From Vitis vinifera (lineage: Eukaryota > Streptophyta > Magnoliopsida > Vitales > Vitaceae): a DNA stretch of 64,000 bases. The notes below the pieces were generated by a model that worked only from the letters and a program-made list of their open reading frames with translations, made no database searches and was not told the origin of the DNA. Below are positions 24,301-31,674 of the stretch, piece by piece. Numbering within the stretch: position 1 is the first letter of the stretch; each line of letters begins with the position of its first letter. The stretch is taken from contig NC_081823.1 of the NCBI RefSeq assembly GCF_030704535.1, positions 4,124,501 to 4,188,500 on the forward strand, in the 5' to 3' direction. The translations under genes and the position numbers were made by a program.

Positions 24301-25456
24301 CAAACAAAATCTTTGAGAAATGCTGAGTTAAACCATTGACAGCATTTATCTGTTCAACAAACAAATAATCAGCAACCCTATTGATTAGTAACACTAGCAA
24401 CAAACAAAGTCTTTGAAAAATGAAGACTTACCCAATTGATAGCATTAACCCTCTGTTAATTTAGCTAAAAATCTTAAGAAAACATAGAGAAAATAGAATC
24501 CTGAATCTCAGATTTTTCATTATTTGGATCACAAGAAAATGAAATTGCCTAATCAGCCAAGCCTGGTAAAAGCAGCATAACACTATCATAACACATAACG
24601 TTCAAATGATAAGAGCTTCCACGCGCAAAATATTTGCTCTTGGTTAGGGGAAAACTTACTAGAAGAAGTAGAAAAGAATAGGCTAAATCTTATGTTTGAT
24701 GCCGTTCTAATTTCCTAAATACGAAAAGAAAAAGAAAACAATGGAAATCTCTCCTTATCTATATCAAATGTTCTTATTATTTTCGTCTATTACGCTATGT
24801 TTTCTCAAGAACTGAACAGAAATATCAAAAAGATAATAATATCATTACTATCAGGACTTGGAGAATTCTCAGGAGCCAAATAGATAACAAATTTAAAACA
24901 AACACAAAATCTACGAGAACACAGTTCTTTCAGCGATCCTCTAAGTTTGGCAGCTGAGAAAAGCAACGGAAAATAAAATAAAACCAAAATCCAGACTGAG
25001 TCACAAACTGTTTAACTAAACCAAATAATTGCAACAAATTTCATTTTCCCACACTTCGTCGGCAGTCAATCGGATAACAAATTATAGAAAACCATCAAAA
25101 TAACAAGACAAGAACAAAAAATCTCCAATAAACACAACTCCAGGGCAAAAACATTTTCCCTCTATGTTTTCCAGCTCAAAATAAAAATTAAAATAAAAAA
25201 TAAAAATAAAAAATAAACTAAACAAAAATAAAAATCCCGAATCTCACGATTTACGACCATCCAACTATCCAAACAATTGCGATACTTCCTATTTCCCCGC
25301 ACTTTTTCAGCAACCGAACAGAGGAAACGAATGACCAAAAAAAAAAAACAGAAGAATTACCGGAGTAGCAAACGAAACGCAGCATTCTTGCTTGTAGATG
25401 CGATTAGTGGGCTCAGGAATTCGGACACGAGAGAGGTTGGATCGAAGGAGGTCCAT
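22..25456 (-). CDS. UBP14: UBP14-type ubiquitin-specific protease, 5' part of gene (exons 1-7; continues beyond left edge)
   Basis: Cysteine protease of the USP5/UBP14 family, which disassembles unanchored polyubiquitin chains. Exons read on the minus strand: 25456-25361, 24275-24104, 23124-23012, 22906-22570, 18282-18188, 390-257 and 78-22. All introns are GT-AG and phases join without a break. About 335 residues are encoded here. Exon 1 starts at the ATG at 25456, giving a start like [16 protein letters not shown]. Exon 4 carries the ZnF-UBP domain: by count C180, C183, C200, H213 and H217, in the context WKCSKC and [10 protein letters not shown]. Exon 6 ends inside the Ser codon of the GN-S-CY box and exon 7 supplies the catalytic Cys (residue 317 by count) in CYLASTMQ. 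The rest of the catalytic domain, with the His box, and the UBA domains lie outside the window. In Arabidopsis this gene (TITAN6/DA3) is needed for embryo development. Intron 5 is about 17.8 kb and full of transposons. The family assignment is firm; whether this allele is spliced normally cannot be seen. Confidence 0.93.
391..1714 (-). other. UBP14 intron 5, proximal unique part
   Basis: Intronic DNA between exon 6 and the copia insertion. It is AT-rich with homopolymer runs, including an A run near 480. I see no gene, tRNA or structured repeat. Short open frames on the minus strand (650-880, 1023-1214) lack any recognisable protein features. Confidence 0.7.
1715..1963 (+). repeat. Copia 5' LTR (249 bp)
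   Basis: Starts TGCTGAAAGATTGG and ends TGTGTTCA directly before the primer binding site. It aligns along its length with 17297-17481, apart from an AT-rich segment of about 60 bp after tatccatatt that is missing from the 3' copy. Shared landmarks are ctgaaaatt, tatccatatt, atcattgtat/accattgtat and the block around tgtacactgcagtaat. Divergence is clearly visible by eye, which indicates an old insertion. Confidence 0.85.
1964..1975 (+). other. Copia primer binding site (initiator tRNA-Met type)
   Basis: The 12 bases tggtatcaaatc directly follow the 5' LTR. They match the usual plant tRNA-iMet complement (TGGTATCAGAGC) at 10 of 12 positions. The position fixes the LTR end. Confidence 0.8.
2395..3522 (+). 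pseudogene. Copia gag and protease remnant
   Basis: Broken plus-strand frames encode a copia gag (UBN2-like) region, for example [20 protein letters not shown] and [18 protein letters not shown] zinc-knuckle follows near 3030-3100 ([20 protein letters not shown]), in which the expected first Cys is Tyr. The protease active site near 3292 reads [11 protein letters not shown], with Ser for the usual Gly of DSGA. The pre-integrase segment then runs into the L1 insertion at 3538. Stops and frame changes throughout show that it is non-functional. Confidence 0.8.
3538..5720 (+). mobile_element. 5'-truncated L1-type LINE (copy A) inside copia
   Basis: Begins inside the ORF2 reverse transcriptase and runs to the 3' end with a short A tail (gatcaaaaaa). 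It is flanked by an exact 15-bp target duplication, attattttgataaca, at 3523-3537 and 5721-5735; these are copia bases split by the insertion. Recognisable parts are the RT start ([27 protein letters not shown]), [14 protein letters not shown], a degenerate active site FVDD instead of FADD, and the zf-RVT region near 5105-5500 ([26 protein letters not shown]). A 17-bp tandem duplication (3727-3743/3744-3760) and several stops inactivate it. The 5' truncation is typical of target-primed reverse transcription. Confidence 0.93.
5736..6605 (+). pseudogene. Copia pre-integrase and integrase remnant
   Basis: Copia sequence resumes exactly after the second target duplication of LINE A. The plus-strand frame gives a GAG-pre-integrase region ([20 protein letters not shown], about 5800-5890). 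Integrase core pieces follow: SDVWGPS near 5991, TDDH-like [11 protein letters not shown], a D-S-GKEY segment near 6180 and TPQQNGT near 6270. A number of in-frame stops break it. Part of this stretch (about 6318-6605) is present again in inverted orientation at about 9804-10146. Confidence 0.8.
6606..8790 (+). mobile_element. 5'-truncated L1-type LINE (copy B) inside copia integrase
   Basis: Starts in ORF2 at the motif [15 protein letters not shown] and reaches an A-rich 3' end (acttatcaaaaaaaaaaa, about 8773-8790). It retains [37 protein letters not shown] and a canonical [12 protein letters not shown] near 7115-7150. The thumb/connection region is intact from 7372 to 8226, then comes a zf-RVT remnant (8245-8679; [18 protein letters not shown]). 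Breaks include a frameshift near 6840-6900, a stop near 7360 and another near 8225. No clean target duplication is visible. Compared with the inverted copia copy at 9.8-10.1 kb, about 20-25 bp of copia sequence seem lost at the insertion point. The limits are therefore approximate. Confidence 0.88.
8802..9803 (+). pseudogene. Copia integrase end and first half of reverse transcriptase
   Basis: Plus-strand pieces continue the copia polyprotein after [25 protein letters not shown] near 8807-8870, a variable linker rich in Ser/Pro/Asn (about 8896-9300), and then the RVT_2 domain from about 9440 ([56 protein letters not shown]). The frame breaks off at KKS near 9803, where an inverted fragment takes over. 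Multiple stops are present. Confidence 0.8.
9804..10146 (-). repeat. Inverted duplicate of copia integrase segment inserted in copia RT
   Basis: Read on the minus strand, this stretch repeats copia bases at about 6318-6605 plus roughly 35-40 bp that LINE B removed from the first copy. Shared text includes gaggtgactagg, cactatggg(g/t), the run encoding [18 protein letters not shown] and the end ttgttgattattct. It replaces the part of RVT_2 that should encode the LYGLKQSPRAW region: RT text stops at KLKKS just before it and resumes at FTKVVKRYG just after it, so a short RT piece was lost. The arms are about 3.2 kb apart. Confidence 0.8.
10147..10609 (+). pseudogene. Copia RT second half and start of RNase H
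   Basis: Encodes FTKVVKRYG near 10155 and then [26 protein letters not shown] with the RT active site YVDD (about 10206-10290). The connection region follows: [20 protein letters not shown], and [13 protein letters not shown], in which a stop separates parts. The LSHTRPDI-like motif appears as [15 protein letters not shown] just before the L1 insertion that splits the reading frame. In-frame stops make it non-functional. Confidence 0.8.
10610..10625. repeat. Target-site duplication of full-length L1 (left copy; right copy at 16706-16721)
   Basis: The 16 bases tagtgagtcaatttat occur here and at 16706-16721 with no mismatch. They are copia RNase H coding bases (VSQFM) duplicated by the L1 insertion. 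The perfect match points to a recent event compared with the one-mismatch duplication of the copia host. Confidence 0.93.
10754..14410 (-). CDS. L1 ORF2: endonuclease / reverse transcriptase / zf-RVT (1,218 aa)
   Basis: Multifunctional replicase of an L1 retrotransposon. Residues 1-235 form an APE-like endonuclease: WNVRGAND at the N-terminus, the metal-binding Glu in LQETK (E38), GGDFN (D143) and the terminal SDH motif (225-227) in VSDHFPI. Residues about 495-760 are the reverse transcriptase, with [23 protein letters not shown] (D583), [14 protein letters not shown] and the catalytic FADD (691-694). The C-terminal third has the conserved RDFLWGGG segment and a zf-RVT zinc-binding region ([16 protein letters not shown]1092, C1095, H1104, C1109). 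No RNase H domain is visible. The ATG overlaps the ORF1 stop as ATGA, suggesting termination-reinitiation. All key residues I can check are present and there is no internal stop. Confidence 0.95.
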   Translation of the reverse strand: MKIRILSWNVRGANDRDKRRIIKSVIKSQRVDVVCLQETKIKEMSTGLVRSLGVGRNIEWRAVNSRGAAGGILVFWDNRVVELVGWEQGVFSISCRFKNCVDGVVWVFTGVYGPVCSGDREEFWEELGSVKGLWRDPWCVGGDFNLVRFPEERSRRGGLTASMRRFSEVVEDLELRDYPLRGGPFTWRGGLNNRVQSRLDRFLVTDNWDNMFNGAVQGILPRPVSDHFPILLEGGGLKRGPSPFRFENMWLEEGGFKDKLKTWWGSLKFTGSASYILDAKLRALKNILKIWNKEEFGLVEDKKGEALKQVEYWDEKEKYDVLNMEDCEARNGAREAYKSWVIKEEIFWRQKSRELWLKEGDNNTRFFHRMANAHCRRNWLSKLKVNGCWHSEENNLRNSVVGAFQELYQEEEGWRPSVDGISFMRLDISEAEGLEIPFVEEEVLAALTDLGKDKAPGPDGFTMAFWLYGWDVVKFEIMGFFREFHERGRFVKSLNATFLVLVPKKGGAEDLKDFRPISLVGSLYKLLAKVLANRLKKVMGKVISEPQNAFVEGRQILDAVLIANEAVDSRLKSNQGGVMCKLDIEKAFDHVGWKFLLTVLKQMGFGQRWIMWIEWCISTVRYSVLINGSPSGFFQSSRGLRQGDPLSPYLFVIAMEVFSCLMRRAISGGFLSGWRIRGRGGEGIMISHLLFADDTLVFCEESQDQLTYLSWLLMWFEACSGLKVNLEKSELIPVGRVTDIEDLALELGCKVGGLPSRYLGLPLGAPFKSEVVWDCVEERFRKRLAMWKRQYISKGGRLTLIRSTLSSLPVYFMSLFLLPRKVRMRLEKIQRDFLWGGGALEQRPHLVRWTLVCLEKKKGGLGVRNLALMNKALLGKWNWRFATEREVLWKKVISHKHGVEEGGWCTRAERGRHGVGLWKAIRKEWLGMYSSLAFRVGNGRRVRFWKDKWCGDEPLYESFPSLFAISQAKDAWVSEVWNPDGVGDGWTPLFSRALNDWEIEMMEQFMLKIQAFRVQRVNEDKIVWTTSKSGVFSVKSLYAILEPGGSAMFPYVGIWKASVPPKVAFFAWEASWGKILTLDQLQRRGYSLANRCFLCLAEAETVDHLLLHCVMTRTLWNLLFSLFGVEWVLSGTVKDTLLGWHGAFVGKIRKKAWQMAPLCIFWSVWKERNSLAFGNEVLSIQRLKHSFVCNLWSWVRMFIVLSPRSLVSFIEWLGFCYR
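14407..16653 (-). CDS. L1 ORF1: RNA-binding DUF4283-type protein (748 aa)
   Basis: First ORF of the intact L1, expected to bind element RNA and chaperone it. It starts at tandem ATG codons ([10 protein letters not shown]; 16653 and 16650). Residues about 200-350 show the plant DUF4283 fold: [69 protein letters not shown], split here only for citation. The family often has a CCHC knuckle after this domain; I see none. The middle (about 380-620) is low-complexity, rich in Gly, Ser and Glu. The C-terminal 60 residues are basic and Lys/Ser-rich ([16 protein letters not shown]). A decayed copy of this same C-terminus occurs in LINE copy E near 20.6-20.8 kb. The last codon and stop overlap the ORF2 start. 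Confidence 0.93.
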   Translation of the reverse strand: MMAAFSEGEGAPKGGKCWFAVESKTFEISIEETRGKLRGIILERSKGLSSWIKFGEKSLSSLLEGVEEWCREESSSRSLRAWEEGGRKYRLECRSNAAGRYLLCSVRDSEAKRFCLVFPEGKGLVGGWFMLAQKLRALGITSQPMKKFDLGNSTSVKEDYRGKGKEKGKGVIPDAERVEKGDLGEALWVDVGERDLTRREVQLSRCLVGCFGDSVEDVPPLSFLEEWAYDSWSLKGGLKISRLGGALVLFEFEDKVDAEWVLLRGSRRLQRREFFLQKWGPEVGCCRNGSHPKDVWVKVVGLPLHLWSREVFKSIGERCGGFIAVDEDTTFFSELQWARILVKAPGKIKQGTLQVIAGKCCWTVSLWWENPPWFSEVVERREVRDEGRGESRASGSVRGFQNGKSGLQVQASGIQVECGRGQGEAAVAGVDEGRRPFAGDLGHLNNGFGPSKEKGQAYKGMSVLGLSEDRFWAKSPLPASFKKKGWGWASKPTSGMELEVRSSSARASSVPAETEEGLDPELRVFQAENAVGSTPRGWRGTDEALMEEASRYDAGPSPLSQLGHRGHSHLSSSSFGGIAEAVGTSEGVIVGAEGELDCYEISLGRINAASACGDGSGLFRDSGDAEKENELALVPVGEFVMSLCEEEEACHREEGESGEGWSTSSLARFSHCLGMPTEGFEEEILYLLRRMKGRMEQKGREGVTRKKSLKSSKSSRELKKLEWTVSYKKAKMGSSTGFSGGASGSGCK
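16722..17296 (+). pseudogene. Copia RNase H end and polypurine tract
   Basis: The copia frame resumes after the right L1 duplication with [13 protein letters not shown], then [20 protein letters not shown]. The tail carries HNPVQHD-like and EVDRHFIKE pieces, LADVFTKGL-like (QLVDVFTKG) and the terminal KLGMND. Stops are frequent. The purine run ttgaggggg (17288-17296) directly before the 3' LTR is the polypurine tract for plus-strand priming. Confidence 0.8.
17297..17481 (+). repeat. Copia 3' LTR (185 bp)
   Basis: Starts TGTGGATCGG after the polypurine tract and ends TATGTTCA before the duplicated gctat. It pairs with the 5' LTR at 1715-1963 but is about 64 bp shorter, mostly through one internal AT-rich segment. 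Landmarks shared with the 5' copy include gctgaaaatt, tatccatatt, tatataaatatgat and attgcagtaat. Confidence 0.85.
17487..18187 (-). other. UBP14 intron 5, distal unique part
   Basis: Intronic DNA between the copia element and exon 5. It contains a T run of about 22 bases near 17950-17972. I see no coding potential and no other repeat. Confidence 0.65.
19356..20339 (-). mobile_element. 5'-truncated L1-type LINE (copy D)
   Basis: A 984-bp minus-strand fragment holding only the 3' part of ORF2 and the 3' tail. It is flanked by a 14-bp target duplication, ttcctctttcctat, at 19342-19355 and 20340-20353. Minus-strand frames 19944-19474 and 20160-19972 encode the zf-RVT region ([45 protein letters not shown]) and the segment before it ([23 protein letters not shown]). 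The T run at 19356-19364 on the plus strand is the A tail. Its orientation is the same as the host gene. Confidence 0.92.
20580..21875 (+). mobile_element. Internally deleted L1-type LINE remnant (copy E)
   Basis: Plus-strand L1 pieces in the right order but with a large gap. They are an ORF1 C-terminus ([16 protein letters not shown], near 20650), the ORF2 start ([15 protein letters not shown] at about 20848), then, after about 21190, sequence from far downstream in ORF2 ([37 protein letters not shown]). An A-rich 3' end lies near 21865-21875 (cttacttaaaaaaa). About 3 kb of ORF2, including the RT, is missing. Numerous stops occur. I could not find a target duplication, so the left limit is approximate. 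Confidence 0.8.
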
Positions 25457-25676
25457 GGGGTCCAACATTCTCTGGACAAGACGCCGCGTTTCAAAGAGAT
25501 AAAGAGGAGGGGAGGAGAATAGGTTCTTTGCCCTAAGCTATAGCAAAGTGTGTTTGCGCCGAAAGAAAGTGCGAGAAAATGTTTGGAGAGTGAGAGTGAA
25601 TAGCAAGTCACGCTTTTGGTGTGCTTTCGGTGTGTTTCAAAGAAGCCTGGGTGTCCCAACGAAGGTCCCTTAGCCC

Positions 25677-25684
25677 TTTTTATA
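25677..25684 (-). promoter_or_regulatory. Candidate TATA box of UBP14
   Basis: On the minus strand the sequence reads GTATAAAAAGGG, a good TATA consensus about 220 bp upstream of the UBP14 ATG at 25456. That distance leaves room for a 5' leader of about 190 nt. No transcript data are available to confirm the start site. Confidence 0.6.
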
Positions 25685-25729
25685 CTTGTACGGTACCCAA
25701 TCTTTTCTGCGTAACCCTTTCAGTGTTTT

Positions 25730-26044
25730 CACTGTTTTGAATATCGGATCAGGCCCATCGATTCAACCGGTCGATCGAAGAGTTTTTCGGTTCAATTCAC
25801 GTTATTAACCCGATCACAAGTCAGACCGGATGTGAACTGGCCTGAACCGGGCGGTTCACAGTTAGAACCGGGCGGGTCAGTGAGAAGCGAGCCTAATTTC
25901 TTATATTCCTAATTTCTTATAATTTAATTTAATTATATATAATATATTAAATTATATATTTATGATATCATCAATTTCATCATAGTTCGATCAATAAACT
26001 GTGAACCGATTGATTCAATGATGAATTTGATTCTAAAAATATTG
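25730..26044. mobile_element. Relict non-autonomous hAT-like element
   Basis: A diverged relative of the intact element at 47748-48678. The right end on the minus strand reads caatatttttagaat and continues into a cggttcacagtttattgatcgaac block that parallels the caatgttttcagaacc and cggttcacggttcaccggtcgaac order of the intact copy. The left end (cactgttttgaatatcgg) and the aaccgg/ggttca-rich flanks around an AT-rich core also match. The target duplication is not clear. It lies directly upstream of the candidate UBP14 promoter. Confidence 0.6.
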
Positions 26045-26370
26045 TACCCTTCATTAAATTAAAAGTTTTTATTTTTAAAATTTGTAATTGAAAATTAACA
26101 AATATATTGAATGCTTATTTTATAATTCAGAAGAGCTAATAAATTTACACTTCCATTATTTTTCATGCTTAAATTGCTCATATTTCAAGACATGAAAAAA
26201 AAATGAGACATTTTTATATTTGTGATTTGTTAACACATAATTAAATTTACAAAAAGACATAATTACCCTTCTCTGGTCCCTTTAAAACTAATATTTCAAA
26301 CTCACATTTTTTTCAATCTTATAAAGTTTTTTAAATTCAAGCAACTTAGTTCATTTATACATTTAAATTA

Positions 26371-28481
26371 GGGAGAATTACCCTTTAGGGTAGGCTAGAG
26401 AAACATATGACCGAGAATGATGGGTATATATAATAATTATTCTAAAGAGTGGGTATATATAATAATTATTCTGAAGAGTAAGGTGAAATTATAATAATTC
26501 TTCTAAATGTCTTATTTTGTTTAAATGTCAAGACTACCCTTAATAAGTGAAAAGTAACAGCAAAAAAAAAAGAAAACAAAAATATTCTCTAACCCAGCTG
26601 CAACTTGGCCTCACAAGGACTTGTACCCATATGGCCGTCGGAAACGCCGAAATGATGATCCCACCCAATGTTGTCGCAGCTGGCACGTTTTGAATGATCC
26701 CACCGACCACAACCCTCGTCGCAGGACCCCTAAACCAACCACAACTTAGCCTAGATGGCTAAAGCTCCTGTGCAAAATTTGCAGACCACATCTCTAAATT
26801 TTTTGTTCATTTGGTAAACATTAAAATGCCTTCTAGTATCATTGGTTTCCTTATGTCAATATTAAAGAAAAAAAAAAGGAAAGAGGAAAAAACTCCAGCA
26901 CTTCAGGTTATGATCTGAAACGGTCTCCACAAAGCTTGTATTTTTATGTGAATCTAGCAAGAAATCCATTAAAGGTAAGATTTTTAAAATAATAAAAAAA
27001 AAAGTTAGTTTATGCAAATAAATAAATAAATAATTTAAATTTTGGATTGAAGGAACGAAATGTAAATAATTTTAACAATGTAGATTTGAAATATTGAAGG
27101 GGGTTTTAAGAAAGAAATTACACTTTTTTTTGTGTAAAATGTTATTTATTTTTTTATTTTTGAATTTTTTTTTTATATTATTTTGGTCATATTGAAGATG
27201 TGTGTTTATTTGGGTGGGTTGTTTGATATGATTATTATTGATTTCCATTGAAAATGTTTGTTCTTTAGTTTTTTTTATTGAGATTTGTTTGACATGGTAG
27301 AAAGAAAAAAAAAAATCAGTTGTTTCATGCTTGTTTGGAACCACTTTGTTTGGGTATTTATGAACATATTTGGATTTTCATTGAAAACTAAAAATTATAA
27401 TCAATTGAGACATATTTTATATAATAAAAAATAATATTTGTTGTATATTAGACATGTATATGTCAAAAAACCCACAACTGCCCAATTTCTTGACATGGTA
27501 GAAAAAAAAAATTCAGTTGTTTCATGCTTGTTTGGAACCACTTTGTTTGGGTATTTATGAACATATTTGGATTTTCATTGAAAACTAAAAATTATAATCA
27601 ATTGAGACATATTTTATATAATAAAAAATAATATTTGTTGTATATTAGACATGTATATGTCAAAAAACCCACAACTGCCCAGTTTCATAAGAAATTTGAA
27701 ATTTTCAAAATTTTACTTTATCATAATGTATCGTAATGTTAATATATTTATATTGTAATTATAGTATATTTTTATTGTACATTTATATTTTTATATAAAA
27801 AAACCCACAACTCCCCGATTTCATAAGAAATTTGAAATTTTCAAAATTTTACCTTATCGTAATGTTATTGTATCTGTAATTGTAGTGTATTTTTATTGTA
27901 CGTTTATATTTTTATATAAAAAAAACCCCCCACAATTGCCCAGTTTTATAAGAAATTTGAAAGTTTCAAAATTTTACCTTATCGTAATGTATCGTAATGT
28001 TATTGTAATTTATATTGTAATTGTAGTGTATTTTTATTGTACATTTATATTTTTATATAAAAAAATTAATTTTATATATATATATTTTAATACATCATTG
28101 AATTACCATCAACAACTTCATGTATTGAAATTATAATAGTGTATTTTTGTTGTCTTTTTATAATTTTGGCTTGTAATGATGTTTTATGATAGGAATACAA
28201 CATAATAGTCTAGAAATACTAATTCAGTAAAAAAATGAATTCAATATTTTGTCATTTTTGTATATTGTAATGTATCATAATGTTAATATTTTTTAATTGT
28301 AACTATATTGCATTTGTATTAATTGTCAGTAAAAAATATGTACTTCTCAATTGGTAAATGGACATAAGAAATTCAGGATAAATTGGTCTAATAAAAATGT
28401 TAAGCCTTCATAAGAATTATCAAATCTACCCGCCCTTTTCAATAATTTTTTTTTCAACCTACCTTTAAGGGTAATTCTCTC
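26371..28481. mobile_element. Mutator-like non-autonomous element (2.1 kb) with 9-bp target duplication
   Basis: Termini are inverted repeats: the left end starts GGGAGAATTACCCTTTAGGG and the right end on the minus strand starts GAGAGAATTACCCTTAAAGG, similar over about 30 bp. The element is flanked by the identical 9-mer tttaaatta at 26362-26370 and 28482-28490. A 9-bp duplication with G-starting inverted repeats is the Mutator hallmark. The inside is AT-rich and has no transposase. It contains tandem repeats (27290-28070) and one GC-richer stretch near 26595-26780 that could be captured host sequence. Confidence 0.8.
27290..28070. repeat. Tandem repeats inside the Mutator-like element
   Basis: Two copies of a unit of about 195 bp, starting tgacatggtagaaa and containing ggaaccactttgtttggg and ccacaactgccca, lie at about 27290-27490 and 27492-27690. 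They are followed by two further shorter copies (period about 120-145 bp) of the ccacaactgcccagttt, aagaaatttgaaa and ttatcgtaatg block, up to about 28070. Open frames here are repeat shadows. Confidence 0.85.
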
Positions 28482-28490
28482 TTTAAATTA

Positions 28491-31400
28491 TTCCACGTGT
28501 ATCATTTGAAAATGTGATAATTTTTTTAAAGGAGAAAATGTGAATATAAAGCTTATAAATTACTAAGGTGGTATTTGATTCCCCAAAAATAACAAAGAAA
28601 AAAAATATTAAGAAAAATGATTTCGCATATTTAATTTTATTAAAGAAAATGTCATTAAAACCAAATAAAATTAAAATCATTTAGAAATTTTATATTTTTA
28701 AATTATTTAATATTTATATAAATAAAATAAAATAAGTAAAATGAGTTAAAAACAATATATAATAATAATATATTAACTTTAAATTTATTTTCTATTTTCG
28801 TTCACTTTTTCTTTTCTTATACTTTTCCTTTCTTTCATATTTTCCCATGCATTTTCCAAGAACCAAACCAAGTCTAAATGTAAAAAAATAAAAACAAAAA
28901 TACCACAATAATAACAAGGCTACAATTTAATATTTTATGGTTTTAGAGAAATGCAAAATAAGGGCTAAAATGAATGAAAATAAAAAGATATATTCAAAAT
29001 TTGAGAAGTTATTGTGAAAATTCATGGGTCACTGTTTGTAATGTTAAAATTTTTTGAAATAGATAATTATTTATTATATTTGGTTCCATAAAAATATCAA
29101 GGAAATACAAAATATTAAAAAAATTGATTTTGGTATATTTGGTTTTACTATGAAAATACAAATTAAAATTAATAAGAACCTTATGCATTTTTAAATTATT
29201 TAATGTTTATATGAAATAATTTAAAAAATGAAACGAGTTTAAAATAACACATAAATTTAATTCACTTACATGCATCTAAGAAAGAAATGATATGTCGGGT
29301 TGATAACTATACAACAACATGCATTGTAATTTTGTTGTAATTTTTGTTTTTTATAATCACTAGCAAGTTTGAAGTCAAAATTAAAGTGACTAAACATTAT
29401 TCCCAATGCACACTTATATACTTCAATTAATTAGCATGCTCTAATTATTCTTATTCTTCTAAAGTCTAATCAATTAGTGTGCTCAAAGTGCACAAATAAG
29501 CCCATCCCGAATTCATTAACCTATTTATTATTATTTCAAAATAATTTTTGATTTTATTAATTAAAGCAAATTAGACAAGTAAGTATGTTGTTTCTTCCTT
29601 TAAAAGATAATTAAATTAAAAAACTTAAAACCAAAAATAACTTTAATTTATAATTAAAATATGATTACAACAAATTAAATTTATTTTCCAAACAAATTTT
29701 ACCATTTATTTGCTTCCAAACTTTTCTTGAAGTGGCACATACTATGATATGACCAACACCACATTTAAGCATTGAGACAATCATTCAACGAAAGATTAAT
29801 TGATTTAAAACCCATTTGATAGTGACTTTAGAAAACATTTTTAATATTTTTAATACTTTAAATTTTTTATTATACAAGTGTTAAAAATATTAGAGTGCGT
29901 TTAGTAGTGATTTTAAAAAACGTTTCTAGTATTTTTAACATTTGAATGATATAAATTATTAAGAGTTAAAAATGTTAGAAACACTTCCTAAAATCACTGT
30001 CAAACAGACTCTTATAAATGTTTTATAGAATCACTTCTAAATGTATTTTTAGTCTTTGAAAATAAGGTTATTATGGATTTAGCATTTTATTAATATCGAG
30101 CATCAATACCATTAACATTGATGAACTTATTTAGGCAAGGTTTCACTTCACTGGCAAAACCATCAATACCATCATCTTTGAGAGCATGAAGGATTTGTGA
30201 TCCAAGTAATTACCTCTCTCCAACTTGATTGGGGAAGTAAAATTGGAATAGTTAGAACAAGGCTAACAAAAGAGGATGAAGTAATTGTTAGATCCCTGAT
30301 TGTAGTAGAAATTACAACGATGGATATGATGGGAGTCGTGACGCTAGTCTCATGTGGTTTTGATACCATGACTAAAATTTAAAGAAAAATGAAAAATAAT
30401 AATCGAAATAAATAAAAGAATATTTCAAAGAGAAAAACATGGAAAAATTTGAAGGTTGAAAAAATTGTTGTAGCATTCTTTTTTCCTCTATTTACACTAC
30501 TAAAAAATATAATATTTTACATAATTATTTATCATAATTATCACCAAGAACTTGACATTTCTCATATCTTAGATAAGTGTTCTACATACGAAGTGTCAAA
30601 GATATTTCAAAAGTATTTAGAATAAAAGTCGATAAATTATTTTTATATAATACTTAAATTTTTCTATATAAAAATTAAAAAATTTAAAAATGTGTAAGTT
30701 TATAATAAATTTTAATTATGTTTGATTTTTTTTTTTTCATATTTTTCATAGAAAAATCTAATACGATTAATTCATTATTATTAATACATATTTTTTTTCT
30801 TTTTTTTATTCGACATATTTTAGAAAATGAGTGCTTCTTGCTTCTTACTCTGCCCCATGCGGATTCCCTATTAACGGTTTTTTTTTCCCCCGAAAAAAAC
30901 CGGCAAAGGGGTGCTCCCGAGTGGCGTGTGGGCTACGTGACGAGCACAGGTCCAAGTCTTCGTCGGAGTCAAAAGTCAAAAATAAAAATAAAAAAGCGTC
31001 AACAAAAAATTAAAACAATCTTCAATTTGTAGACTATCCAGTCTCCGGGCGTACACGTAAAGCGAAAAGGGCTTCTTCTTCTCAGTTCTCACAGATATTA
31101 AAGGCGTCTCAACTGACTGTCACGGGCGTCATCACCACTGCCAGCCTCCCTCATTAACGTCTTCCATTACGCAATCACCACCCGTATTTTCACCGCCTGT
31201 CTAACTGCGGCCTCTCTCCCATTTGTTCATCTCAAAATACGTATTTGGAATATTAGTAACATCAATTTTATTTATTTATTTATTTATTTAAATAAATAAA
31301 ATAAATTTATTGAATACATTTTTTATCAATAAATTTTTTTTGTAATATCAGGCTCCTGAAATTATGCATTTTGAAAATGTAAAACCTAAAAATTGCCCTC

Positions 31401-31674
31401 TTATTTATTACTTTTTGCTTTTCTCGCATGCGTGCCCCTGAATAGTGATTGGCCTTGAGACAACAAAAGTCACCCGAGGAAATACCCCACTTTTTTTATA
31501 TTAAATAATGGTATAACAGACTAAGTCCGGCATTGCCGGCCTGCAAATCCGAAGCGCCACCCAAAAAACAAAACCAGACCTTCGTTTTCCTAGATATTAA
31601 CTAACATCACACCTAAATTCACGGAAACCGCAGGCCACCAACCGCCCTTACAAAACCCTAGCCTGCGTGCCTGA
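28491..31674. other. AT-rich intergenic DNA with MITE-like foldbacks
   Basis: No gene is recognised. Two foldback sequences can be seen. About 28563-28876 has ends ggtatttgattcc and, inverted, ggtttggttcttgg, a common plant MITE type. Positions 29893-30012 have arms agtgattttaaaaaacgttt and, inverted, agtgattttaggaagtgttt around a short loop. Near 31260-31310 an attt run meets its complement and forms an AT palindrome. From about 31030 the base composition becomes more balanced, as expected for the promoter and leader of the next gene. Confidence 0.6.

Noticed and set aside
27290..28070. Regularly spaced repeats considered as a CRISPR-like array
   Set aside because: Units are long, contiguous and nearly spacer-free, and the DNA is plant nuclear; they are ordinary tandem repeats.
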